A DNA stretch of 39,219 nt from a virus. A program made the position numbers and the translations under genes. Positions within the stretch are counted from its first letter, which is position 1. Every line of letters begins with the position of its first letter. Below, piece by piece: positions 7,190 to 14,000 of the stretch. The stretch lies in the IMG/VR virus record IMGVR_UViG_3300035670_013255, positions 1 through 39,219 of that record. The stretch is one strand, 5' to 3'. A model generated the notes under the pieces. That model did not search any database and was not told where the DNA came from. It saw only the letters and a list, made by a program, of their open reading frames with translations.

Positions 7190-7915
7190 ATGGACTTAGG
7201 AAAAGAATTCAAAAAATACGCAAAAAGTGAAGGCATATCTTCACTTAACTTACATCACTTCGAAAATAGTATGACACCATATATATTAGAAGAAAGAGAA
7301 ATGAGAGTTACTCAAATGGATATTTTCTCAAGATTGATGAGAGATAGAATCTTATGGGTCGCAGGTGCAGTAGACGATAACATGTCTACGATCGTTCAAG
7401 CTCAGTTAATGTTCTTAGATTCGGTTGAAAAGAAAGATATTACAATGCACATCGACTCACCTGGTGGTTCTGTTAAATCAGGATTATCTATGGTAGATGT
7501 TATGAACTATATCAACTCCGATATTTGCACAATCAATACCGGCATGGCAGCATCTATGGGATCGGTTTTACTCTCATCCGGGACTAAAGGTAAAAGAGCA
7601 TCATTGAGATTTTCAAAAGTTATGACACATCAAGTAAGTCACGGAACTCAAGGTAATATTCAAGATACTCGTATAAATCAGTTAGAAGCTGAAAAATACA
7701 ACTACATTCTATTCAAAATATTAGGTGAGAATTGTGGTAAATCTTATAAAGAAGTTATTGAATGGTCGAGAAGAGATCGTTGGTATAACTCTGATGAAGC
7801 TCTAAAGTTTGGCCTTATTGATGAAATCATAGGTATTGATAAAAGTCCATCCATTGAAAAGTTATTAGAAGGATTTGACGAGTACTACAAAAACGAAGTA
7901 TTAGATAGAAGTTAA
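7190..7915 (+). CDS. ClpP-type serine protease
   Basis: 241 residues of the ClpP (S14) family. The catalytic triad is visible: Ser122 in GMAASMGSVLL, His147 in VMTHQVS and Asp196 in RRDRWYNSDEALKFGLID. The DSPGGSV oxyanion-loop motif is at 89-95. The N-terminal 45 residues replace a propeptide-like region and do not show a capsid-targeting pattern. It lies just upstream of a tagged protein. In phages, ClpP-like enzymes may process head proteins or redirect host proteolysis; which applies here cannot be told from sequence. Start is ATG at 7190 after an A-rich leader without Shine-Dalgarno. Confidence 0.9.
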   Translation: MDLGKEFKKYAKSEGISSLNLHHFENSMTPYILEEREMRVTQMDIFSRLMRDRILWVAGAVDDNMSTIVQAQLMFLDSVEKKDITMHIDSPGGSVKSGLSMVDVMNYINSDICTINTGMAASMGSVLLSSGTKGKRASLRFSKVMTHQVSHGTQGNIQDTRINQLEAEKYNYILFKILGENCGKSYKEVIEWSRRDRWYNSDEALKFGLIDEIIGIDKSPSIEKLLEGFDEYYKNEVLDRS

Positions 7916-7932
7916 TTTTAGAAAAATTAGAT

Positions 7933-7942
7933 TTAATATATA
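7933..7942 (+). promoter_or_regulatory. Late-type promoter motif TTAATATATA, 22-base leader
   Basis: Perfect TTAATATATA 22 bases before the ATG at 7965. It belongs to the subclass with a longer AT-rich leader seen also at 11852, 12647, 13069, 31523 and 38564. Confidence 0.6.
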
Positions 7943-7964
7943 CCATTAAATTTAATTTTCTCAA

Positions 7965-9497
7965 ATGATTAAAAGATATTTAGACTTTGTTAATGAATCT
8001 TTAGAACTTCTATTAGAATCAAATGTGGTCTACTCTGACAAACTTAGAACCGTCTTAAATAAGATAGGTGGTCCAATTGCTCAAAAACTAATTGAAATTG
8101 AAAATACTGATTTACCAGTTAGGTCAAACTTTTTTGATATAGTTCCTAAAAAGAACGACTCTATCAACTTTATGCCTGATAGAAAGGCGCAAGAGATTTT
8201 AGCAGATAAAACAGTTAGTGTAAGATTTATTGGATCTGATTCGGGTTGGTTAAAACATTCACCAGCTAATGATGAAATCTTTGCAACACTTGGATATACA
8301 CCACAAGGTGCTAATCCTTATAGACCAAATTCTTCAGACATTGGAACAATAGTATCTAGTTATGTATCACCGACATCCGGTAAGACGTATTGCTATGTTA
8401 ATTTTTCAGACACATCTGGGATCGAATTAGGAAAAGGTGTTTACAATAAAGAAAAGTTAAGAGAGACCACTGACCAAAAGGATAAACTTTGGGGCAAAGG
8501 TCGTCAAGAAATTGGAGTTGGTAGAGGAATTAGAGCTTTACTTTTAACAACTGGTGAAAAGTTTTTAGATAAAGATATAGAAGCATTTGTAAATCTTTAC
8601 AAAGCAACTCTTGATAAGATGAATGATAAATTTTCCTTATTCGAGGTTGTTGATGGAGATGATATATATCATTGGTATCAAAGAGAAAATTACTTTGAGA
8701 GAAAAGGACAGTTAGGTGGTTCTTGTATGGGATCAGCTAGAGAATCTTGGCTTGAGATCTATACCACCAATCCAAATCAAGTAAAATTGATTATTATGAA
8801 ATCCGAACAAGATGATTCTATGATTATAGGTAGAGCTCTTCTTTGGACTCTTAGAGATGGTAAGAAGTTTATGGATAGAGTTTACACTATCAATGATTCT
8901 GATATACAGTTATTTAGAGAATACGCAAAAGAAAATGGATGGTATGCTAAGTATCATAATGGTAGCACATCTAATAATTCATCAATTGCACCTGAAGGTG
9001 GTGTAGTAAATTTAGACCTAACTGTAATTTTAGACAAGAAAGATTACGAACATTTTCCTTATTTAGATACTTTAAAATACTTTACACCAGGAACTGGTAA
9101 GCTAAACAACACTAGTGGTGATTACTTATTGGAAGATACCGGTGGTGATTATGTAAGATGTGATTCTTGTGGTGGAAGTGGAACTCAAGAGTGTTATGAT
9201 TGTGATGGAAGAGGAGAACAAGAGTGTTATGATTGTGATGGTAGCGGAACAGAGGATTGTAATAATTGTGATGGAAATGGAACACAACCTTGCGATAATT
9301 GTGATGGAGAAGGTCAAATAGAAGATGAAGAAGGAAATTCAGAAGATTGTCCAGAGTGTGATGGAGATGGTCATAGAGATTGTGAAGATTGCGATGGTAG
9401 CGGAAAAATGGATTGTTCAACTTGTGATGGTGATGGTAGAAATGAATGTTCGTCTTGTGATGGTCGCGGCGAACATGAATGTCACGAATGTAACTAG
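7965..9497 (+). CDS. SCM/GRALLW-domain protein with ten DnaJ-like zinc-binding motifs
   Basis: 510 residues. Residues 1-20 (MIKRYLDFVNESLELLLES) match the shared capsid-targeting-like peptide with possible cuts after VNE or LLE. A middle domain (about 230-375) has WYQREN, GGSCMG (252-256), IIGRALLWTL (287-296), FMDRVYT (302-308) and FPYLDTLKYF, and is shared with the protein at 14001. Residues 399-510 contain nine CxxCxGxG units and a final CxxC, nearly all spaced 11 residues apart with one 19-residue linker. DnaJ has four such units binding two zincs, so this array could bind about five zincs. No J domain is present. Binding of unfolded protein or nucleic acid is plausible but inferred. Confidence 0.8.
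   Translation: MIKRYLDFVNESLELLLESNVVYSDKLRTVLNKIGGPIAQKLIEIENTDLPVRSNFFDIVPKKNDSINFMPDRKAQEILADKTVSVRFIGSDSGWLKHSPANDEIFATLGYTPQGANPYRPNSSDIGTIVSSYVSPTSGKTYCYVNFSDTSGIELGKGVYNKEKLRETTDQKDKLWGKGRQEIGVGRGIRALLLTTGEKFLDKDIEAFVNLYKATLDKMNDKFSLFEVVDGDDIYHWYQRENYFERKGQLGGSCMGSARESWLEIYTTNPNQVKLIIMKSEQDDSMIIGRALLWTLRDGKKFMDRVYTINDSDIQLFREYAKENGWYAKYHNGSTSNNSSIAPEGGVVNLDLTVILDKKDYEHFPYLDTLKYFTPGTGKLNNTSGDYLLEDTGGDYVRCDSCGGSGTQECYDCDGRGEQECYDCDGSGTEDCNNCDGNGTQPCDNCDGEGQIEDEEGNSEDCPECDGDGHRDCEDCDGSGKMDCSTCDGDGRNECSSCDGRGEHECHECN
9159..9494 (+). repeat. Degenerate 33-bp tandem repeat encoding CxxCxGxG units
   Basis: Nine and a half in-frame copies of a 33-base unit (11 codons, TGT-nnn-nnn-TGT-GAT-GGT pattern) with one longer unit of 57 bases after the fifth. 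Codon choices vary among copies, so the array is diverged rather than newly expanded. Confidence 0.8.
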
Positions 9498-9498
9498 T

Positions 9499-9780
9499 AT
9501 GAAGTATATCAATTCATATAAAGTATTTGAAAGTCATTATAACAAAGAAGAGTTTATCGATGTTGTTTGTAGAGAACTTTCTAAATATCAAATAACACCA
9601 TTAGAGGTAAAAACCCTATTACAAAAATACGATAATCAAATAACTCAAAGTTTAGAATCTGGAATAAACCCTCAGGATTTTTCTAAACAAATTATTAGTG
9701 ATTTAGAATTAGATAACACCGGAGGTGCTTTATCTGTCAACTTTAATAAACCAAATGTTCCTGAGATAAAATATTTGTAA
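9499..9780 (+). CDS. Small protein with capsid-targeting-like N-terminus
   Basis: 93 residues starting MKYINSYKVFESHYNKEEF, a clear member of the shared N-terminal class with a predicted cut after VFE. The rest is helical and polar, without known motif. The ATG lies one base after the upstream stop, so the two tagged proteins are likely translated from one message; a longer in-frame extension upstream overlaps the zinc array in another frame and is rejected. It ends at a strong bidirectional terminator. Confidence 0.7.
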   Translation: MKYINSYKVFESHYNKEEFIDVVCRELSKYQITPLEVKTLLQKYDNQITQSLESGINPQDFSKQIISDLELDNTGGALSVNFNKPNVPEIKYL

Positions 9781-9785
9781 AAAGA

Positions 9786-9810
9786 AAATCCGTTTTAATC
9801 AAACGGATTT
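9786..9810. terminator. Bidirectional terminator
   Basis: A perfect 10-base inverted repeat, AAATCCGTTT and AAACGGATTT, with a 5-base loop. It serves the plus gene ending at 9780 and the minus gene whose stop codon (9795-9797) sits at the stem-loop junction. Confidence 0.8.
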
Positions 9811-10502
9811 ATTGAAATATAATCTTCACAAATTTCATCATCATCGTGATAGTGCCACTCACCATCATCATTGTTAAAATAAATATCTCTACCATCAGAT
9901 CCTCTATAGATAATCTCATCTTCTTCATGTACCAAAGATACTTCTTTGTCAAATCTATCTGTGTAGAGAACACCACAATCATCGCTACCTTCGAGTGAAT
10001 AGGATAATCTAATATCTAAATCAGGAAACTTTTTTTGAAGATTATTTAAGAAATTAGCTGGTGGTGACCAAGCCGTATCAAAATATACATTGAACTCATC
10101 ATCACCTTTGACAAAATCACTAGCATCAATATCCCACTTAGTTCCATAAGTTATGATATTCCAATCATACCAATTATCAGCACCATATTCTTTTTTTAAT
10201 GCTTCACACTTTTCATCAGTATTGTTTTCACACGCAATTAAATTTACTTCAATTTCTGAACCTAACATTTCACTTAAATTAACATCACGTATTTTAGCAG
10301 TATCAGCATTTATCCACTTTTTACCTTTAGCAGAACTAGATGGCGCAATAGTATTTTTTACTTTTTCCGGCATCGGAAATATGTTCGCAAAAGTAAATGT
10401 TATATCACCATTGATGTTTGGTTTAAGAGCAACATCATAAAACTCTTTCATTTTTTCAGGATTTCCTGTGATAGTTAAATTGTTATAAGACCAGTTTGGC
10501 AT
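9795..10502 (-). CDS. Api92/YubB-like ferredoxin-fold protein (DUF1281 type)
   Basis: 235 residues. MPNWSYNNLTITG at the start, GTKWDI near residues 120-126 and FDTAWSPP near 140-147 are hallmarks of the DUF1281/YubB-like family found in phages and plasmids. The C-terminus is very acidic (DDDGEWHYHDDDE-like). No enzyme activity is established for the family. It starts one base after the stop of the lytic transglycosylase, so they form one operon. Confidence 0.75.
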   Translation of the reverse strand: MPNWSYNNLTITGNPEKMKEFYDVALKPNINGDITFTFANIFPMPEKVKNTIAPSSSAKGKKWINADTAKIRDVNLSEMLGSEIEVNLIACENNTDEKCEALKKEYGADNWYDWNIITYGTKWDIDASDFVKGDDEFNVYFDTAWSPPANFLNNLQKKFPDLDIRLSYSLEGSDDCGVLYTDRFDKEVSLVHEEDEIIYRGSDGRDIYFNNDDGEWHYHDDDEICEDYISINPFD

Positions 10503-10503
10503 A

Positions 10504-11064
10504 TTATTCGTTATTTAAGTTTACAATTACAGAGTCAGACCAATTGGGTTCATAATTGAACACCTTTTCCGAGTATTTATTTATAATAGGTTTTCCGGTG
10601 TTATAGGCACCAAAAGCCACTTTCCAATCACCATATTTGGAGTAAAGTTGTTTGAGAAGTAAAGCAGATATTTTAACATTCAGTTGTATATCCTTTAATA
10701 GTTTTTTATTTTGTATTTTTCTACCTAAAACAATTTTAGCAGTTCCAGGCATTATTTGCATCGGACCCAATGCACCTACTGAAGATTTCACACTAGGATT
10801 ATATTTGAAGTCAAAAGGTCCTTGCCAACCCGATTCAGTGGATGCTATTCCATACATATAATTTATAGGTATGTTAAGTGAGTCACTATAGAAATTACAA
10901 TAGTAATAGACTCTAAGTGATGGTGGTAAGTCTTTGTCAATGTTTTTATGGATTTCCAAATCGTGTTTTTTAGGTTTGACAGTAAGATATGTTAAACTGA
11001 CACCAATCAAAAAACAACTTGACATAAGAATCCAATTGTTTTTAAAGTATTGAATTATTTTCAT
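10504..11064 (-). CDS. Membrane-anchored lytic transglycosylase (SLT domain)
   Basis: 186 residues. Residues about 10-28 form a membrane anchor (WILMSSCFLIGVSLTYLTV). The SLT fold follows: ASTESGW with the catalytic Glu77, GALGPMQIMPGTA (about 97-109) and AFGAYNTG (about 150-157). It would cleave peptidoglycan in the periplasm. A TAnnTTTG promoter with a 4-base gap precedes it, so it is likely transcribed by the host polymerase without the late apparatus, an unusual timing for a lytic enzyme; cell-wall remodelling early in infection is one possibility. Confidence 0.85.
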   Translation of the reverse strand: MKIIQYFKNNWILMSSCFLIGVSLTYLTVKPKKHDLEIHKNIDKDLPPSLRVYYYCNFYSDSLNIPINYMYGIASTESGWQGPFDFKYNPSVKSSVGALGPMQIMPGTAKIVLGRKIQNKKLLKDIQLNVKISALLLKQLYSKYGDWKVAFGAYNTGKPIINKYSEKVFNYEPNWSDSVIVNLNNE

Positions 11065-11068
11065 AAAA

Positions 11069-11076
11069 CAAATATA
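11069..11076 (-). promoter_or_regulatory. Bacteroidota -7 element TATATTTG, 4 bases before ATG
   Basis: Minus-strand TATATTTG, then TTTT, then the ATG at 11064. A -33 TTTG is not apparent at 18-20 bases, but the element and spacing are identical to three other sites in the window. Confidence 0.55.
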
Positions 11077-11109
11077 CGAACTATTTTTTAATTTTTAATA
11101 TTTATTTTT

Positions 11110-11119
11110 TTAATAAATA
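11110..11119 (+). promoter_or_regulatory. Late-type promoter TTAATAAATA, 4 bases before ATG
   Basis: TTAATAAATA followed by GATT and the ATG at 11124. This variant is closest to the T4 late promoter box TATAAATA, which links the TTAATATATA family to T4-type late transcription. Confidence 0.6.
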
Positions 11120-11123
11120 GATT

Positions 11124-11855
11124 ATGAGAAAAATTAAAAGATATAAGCAGTTTTTTGAAGATTCAACCTCAACAGCTTCTTCAACATCCGGTAGTGGTGA
11201 TATATCAAATCCAACAGTAGGTACAATTCCTGGAATGCCTGGATTACCAGGTAGTGGAGATTTATCTTTTTATCTGAGAAGTAGGAAAAGAAAAAAAGGA
11301 AAAGCTAATCAAGTCACAGATTTAAGAGATTTAGCACCATCAAAGGAGGTTACTCATTTAAAAGAAAGTTTAGATTTCTCTCATAGAATACCGGAATTAA
11401 ATCCTGATATAAAATCAATAGTAAATGAATGTCTATCGGAATTAACTGACCAAGACTTTGAACTAACTATGTTAAAGTACGATAATAATAGAGAATCAGT
11501 TGAAATTGATGAAGATGAATCTGGTGAGTTTATTCAAGAAGAATTAAGAATATCATTACACAAAGTAATTAATATGATATGGACTGGCAATATGAGTTTA
11601 AGAGGTAATTTTAAAGAGAGTATAGAAGAAATAAAAACATATACATTGAGAGGTACAAAAGAACTCAATGATGAAGAGAAAAATCTAATAAATATAGTTG
11701 AGGTAGCTTCATTAAGGTTAAAAGATTTCTTGGAATATCAGAGTGGAGTATTCAACATTTCTTGGATAGTTGCTGGATCAGCAATGCCTTGGAATAGTGA
11801 AAGAACAGTAAATGTAAATGTTGACTTTACACTATTCAATGATTTAAAGATTTAA
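11124..11855 (+). CDS. Tagged hypothetical protein (capsid-targeting-like N-terminus)
   Basis: 243 residues. MRKIKRYKQFFEDSTS is a clear member of the shared N-terminal class with predicted cut after FFE. Residues 16-55 are low-complexity Ser/Thr/Gly/Pro (including GMPGLPGSG), like a linker, followed by a basic patch SRKRKKGK. The remaining part is mixed alpha/beta with no recognised domain. Likely a virion internal protein. The gene ends inside the late-type promoter of the next gene (its stop TAA is part of that motif). Confidence 0.7.
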   Translation: MRKIKRYKQFFEDSTSTASSTSGSGDISNPTVGTIPGMPGLPGSGDLSFYLRSRKRKKGKANQVTDLRDLAPSKEVTHLKESLDFSHRIPELNPDIKSIVNECLSELTDQDFELTMLKYDNNRESVEIDEDESGEFIQEELRISLHKVINMIWTGNMSLRGNFKESIEEIKTYTLRGTKELNDEEKNLINIVEVASLRLKDFLEYQSGVFNISWIVAGSAMPWNSERTVNVNVDFTLFNDLKI

Positions 11856-11861
11856 TATATA
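11852..11861 (+). promoter_or_regulatory. Late-type promoter motif TTAATATATA, 17-base leader
   Basis: Perfect motif overlapping the upstream stop codon; 17 bases to the ATG at 11879, including an A-rich stretch. Confidence 0.55.
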
Positions 11862-11878
11862 AAAAAAAGCCATTAACA

Positions 11879-12331
11879 ATGAAAAAAACAACTTTCGCAA
11901 AAGCAAATCTTAACGAATTAAAAAATCCACCAGCTAATCATGTAGCTGTATGGGTCGATTCTAATAATGTTTTTACTACTTTAGATCCTAATGGAAATAG
12001 TATTTCACTAGGTTCTTTAATAAATAAAAACACACAAACTGGAACAACTTATAGTTTATTAGCATCTGATGGTGGTAAAATTGTTGAGATGAACAATGGA
12101 TCCACAAACTCAGTAACTATACCTACAAATGCAACCGTTCCATTTCAAATAGGAACACAAATACTAATTTCTCAATATGGTGCAGGTCAAACGGGCTTCA
12201 CCTGGTCTTCAGGAACAGTAACGGTTAGAAGTGTTGGTAACAAAACGAAGTTAAATGGTCAATATGCAGCAGCAACTCTTTTTAAGAGAGACACTAATGA
12301 ATGGTATATCTTTGGGGATATAACTACATAA
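11879..12331 (+). CDS. Phage tail-fibre/structural domain protein
   Basis: 150 residues. The segment TGTTYSLLASDGGKIVEMNN, then VTIPTNATVPFQIGTQILI, QYGAGQTGF and GQYAAATLFKRDTNEWYIFGD is the beta-rich module commonly found in phage tail fibres and appendage proteins. The N-terminus (NPPANHVAVWVDSNN) looks like an attachment segment. It is probably a small virion surface or tail-tip protein. A strong terminator follows 20 bases after the stop. Confidence 0.75.
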   Translation: MKKTTFAKANLNELKNPPANHVAVWVDSNNVFTTLDPNGNSISLGSLINKNTQTGTTYSLLASDGGKIVEMNNGSTNSVTIPTNATVPFQIGTQILISQYGAGQTGFTWSSGTVTVRSVGNKTKLNGQYAAATLFKRDTNEWYIFGDITT

Positions 12332-12352
12332 AAAGATAGAAATTTAAAATAG

Positions 12353-12395
12353 AAAAGACCGAATTAATTGTGTGAATCAATCAATTCGGTCTTTT
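12353..12395 (+). terminator. Strong rho-independent terminator
   Basis: Thirteen-base inverted repeat (AAAAGACCGAATT and AATTCGGTCTTTT) with a 17-base loop and a run of T (12392-12397). It ends transcription of the structural gene and isolates the following non-coding region. Confidence 0.85.
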
Positions 12396-12399
12396 TTAG

Positions 12400-12640
12400 T
12401 TTCAGAATTCACATTTCATTCACTATCATCATACGCCTTTTATTTCGACAGTATCGGTATGACTTGATACTAATCTACTGCGGGACAAACAGTTTTTTCA
12501 TCCCCCTAACCTCGGCAAAAGTTAGCCTGTTATTTGTTGTAATTGCCGTTACTAACTTATTACAGGATATTTGTTGTTTTGGTTTCGGTATAACTTAAAT
12601 ACCTTAATACAAAAGTATGGTTTTTTTCTTAATTTGCCAA
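12400..12640. other. Non-coding region with repeats and paired segments, candidate structured RNA or site
   Basis: No convincing gene lies between 12332 and 12681. This part is visibly richer in G and C than its surroundings. AGTATC/GATACT can form a hairpin (about 12450-12471). CTAAC (12506-12510) can pair with GTTAG (12521-12525), which could instead pair with CTAAC at 12552-12556. CGGCAA (12513-12518) is complementary to TTGCCG (12543-12548), and CCTGT (12526-12530) to ACAGG (12562-12566). Two imperfect direct repeats bracket the block (12451-12474 and 12582-12608). The strand is not determined. It could be a small RNA, a replication or packaging site, or a remnant of foreign DNA; no known RNA family is recognised. 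Confidence 0.45.
12451..12608 (+). repeat. Pair of imperfect direct repeats
   Basis: GTATCGGTATGACTTGATAC at 12451-12470 resembles GTTTCGGTATAACTTAAATA at 12582-12601, with both continuing into similar C/T-TAAT ends. Copies are about 131 bases apart. Each copy is itself partly self-complementary (GATACT/AGTATC; GGTAT/ATACC). Confidence 0.5.
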
Positions 12641-12646
12641 ACTTTT

Positions 12647-12656
12647 TTAATATATA
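12647..12656 (+). promoter_or_regulatory. Late-type promoter TTAATATATA, 25-base A-rich leader
   Basis: Perfect motif followed by a 25-base A-rich leader before the ATG at 12682. The same arrangement (24-25 bases, A-rich) precedes the basic protein at 31557 and the structural gene at 38599. Confidence 0.6.
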
Positions 12657-12681
12657 ATTCTCAAAAAATAAAAATTAAAGA

Positions 12682-13059
12682 ATGAAAGAAGCATTTGGAC
12701 CACACATCACTATTGACCTCAAAGGTTGCCCTAAGGAAGTTTTATCAAATTATGATTTACACTTTGAATATTTGAAGAAATTGCCTGGATTAATCCAAAT
12801 GACTCCTATAACACAACCTTATGTATTTCCTTACTCTGGTTTAGTTCCATCTGATAAAGGCATCACTGGAATTGTAATAATTGCTGAAAGTCACCTTTCA
12901 ATTCACTCTTTCGAAGAAAAGGGATATTCATTTATTGATATATTTTCTTGTAAAGACTTTGATACAGAAAAGGCAATTCAAATTACATTGGAAATGTTTA
13001 AACCAGAATCTTATGAAATCAACACGGTTAAAAGAGGTTTAGATTTCCCAAGAGACTAA
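12682..13059 (+). CDS. speD: S-adenosylmethionine decarboxylase proenzyme
   Basis: 125 residues, the size of class 1B bacterial/archaeal AdoMet decarboxylase. The motif IIAESHLSIHSFEEKGYSF contains the self-cleavage site Glu69-Ser70, whose serine becomes the pyruvoyl group. His75 and Cys90 (DIFSC) have the same spacing as the catalytic Ser63-His68-Cys83 of the Thermotoga enzyme. It makes decarboxylated SAM, the aminopropyl donor for spermidine. No spermidine synthase or other polyamine gene is visible nearby, so it presumably feeds a host enzyme or lowers SAM. A late-type promoter suggests polyamine supply for DNA packaging or the virion; that is inference. Confidence 0.93.
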   Translation: MKEAFGPHITIDLKGCPKEVLSNYDLHFEYLKKLPGLIQMTPITQPYVFPYSGLVPSDKGITGIVIIAESHLSIHSFEEKGYSFIDIFSCKDFDTEKAIQITLEMFKPESYEINTVKRGLDFPRD

Positions 13060-13068
13060 TTTTTGAAA

Positions 13069-13078
13069 TTAATATATA
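13069..13078 (+). promoter_or_regulatory. Late-type promoter TTAATATATA, 18-base leader
   Basis: Perfect motif just after the speD stop, 18 bases before the ATG at 13097. Confidence 0.55.
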
Positions 13079-13096
13079 CAAAAAAGAAATATTTTT

Positions 13097-13960
13097 ATGA
13101 AATATATTGTGAAGTATCATGATTTTGAGTCCGTTAATGAAGAACTTAATTGGTGGCAAAAATTACTATTAGGTGGTGGAATTATTGGATCAATGTTTGC
13201 CCCAAAGGATGTTTCTGGTCAAACAAAAGATGATAGCAAAAGAGTCACAGTACACACTAAAACAAAATCTGATAGAAGTGCTGAAATACTTCAAAAAAGG
13301 GGTTGGTCTTTAGATAGTACTACTATTGATACATTATGGAAAAAAGTTCAAATAGCAAAACCTGATACAGAACTTGTAACAAGTACTTTACAATTTGACG
13401 ATGCTCAGTTTTTTCCATCTGGTAAATTCACACTTACTCAGGAAATGATGGATGGTATCATTGAAGAGTTAAAAAGAATAGATTCTGAAGGTGGCGTTAT
13501 AACAGATGTCATGATTGAGTCTTCAACTGATAAACAAGGACTTAGTCAAAATCTTCAAAGATCATTATCAAATATGGGTTATACTTCAAATAATCAGGGT
13601 TTGTCACAAGCTAGATGTAATGCAATTAAAAGCTATTTAATGAGCTTACAAATAAGTCCCTCAATTATACAAGAAAATCCTCTTTGGGAACAAGGTACTG
13701 CAACAATCGACCAGTCGGCTAGATATGTGTTTGTGAGGTTCGCTTATATAGTTATTGATCAAAATATCACACCAGGTGAATTTGAATACATACCTCAAAT
13801 TAAAAAAACTTACCATCTATCAAAAGAAAGTGAGTATAAGAAAGTTAAAATAAAAAAGAGTTCGTTTAAATGGGGAACTAAAAAAGTTAGAAAACACGGA
13901 CCAATTAAAAATCGTAAACTAAACCTTAAAGGTGTTGAATGTAGAATGCCTGGTGGATAA
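13097..13960 (+). CDS. OmpA-like domain protein with capsid-targeting-like N-terminus
   Basis: 287 residues. MKYIVKYHDFESVNEELNWW carries the shared N-terminal peptide (cut predicted after DFE or VNE). A glycine-rich hydrophobic stretch follows (LLLGGGIIGSMFAP). Residues about 95-220 resemble an OmpA/MotB C-terminal domain: a FPSGKFTL-like start, a central VMIESSTD strand, then LSQARCNAIKSYLMSLQI and a late VFVRFAYIVI strand. The tail (230-287) is very basic. OmpA-like domains bind peptidoglycan, so a cell-wall contact role for a virion protein is possible; the match is by pattern only and the usual NxxLSxxRA motif is altered. Confidence 0.65.
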   Translation: MKYIVKYHDFESVNEELNWWQKLLLGGGIIGSMFAPKDVSGQTKDDSKRVTVHTKTKSDRSAEILQKRGWSLDSTTIDTLWKKVQIAKPDTELVTSTLQFDDAQFFPSGKFTLTQEMMDGIIEELKRIDSEGGVITDVMIESSTDKQGLSQNLQRSLSNMGYTSNNQGLSQARCNAIKSYLMSLQISPSIIQENPLWEQGTATIDQSARYVFVRFAYIVIDQNITPGEFEYIPQIKKTYHLSKESEYKKVKIKKSSFKWGTKKVRKHGPIKNRKLNLKGVECRMPGG

Positions 13961-14000
13961 TTTACCGATCGATTAAAAACAAATCACCTCAAATAATTTT

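Noticed and set aside
9112-9420. Minus-strand frames opposite the zinc-array gene (His/Asn/Leu-rich)
   Set aside because: They are mirror products of the 33-base repeat; the plus frame gives perfect CxxCxGxG units.
12501-12566. Integron attC-like site (CTAAC...GTTAG)
   Set aside because: The arms are too close together, there is no integrase and no cassette, and the pairing is shared with a second CTAAC.
12368-12598. A 76-codon plus-strand frame over the non-coding block
   Set aside because: Composition is unlike the other genes, it begins inside the terminator loop, and it has no promoter spacing or family pattern.
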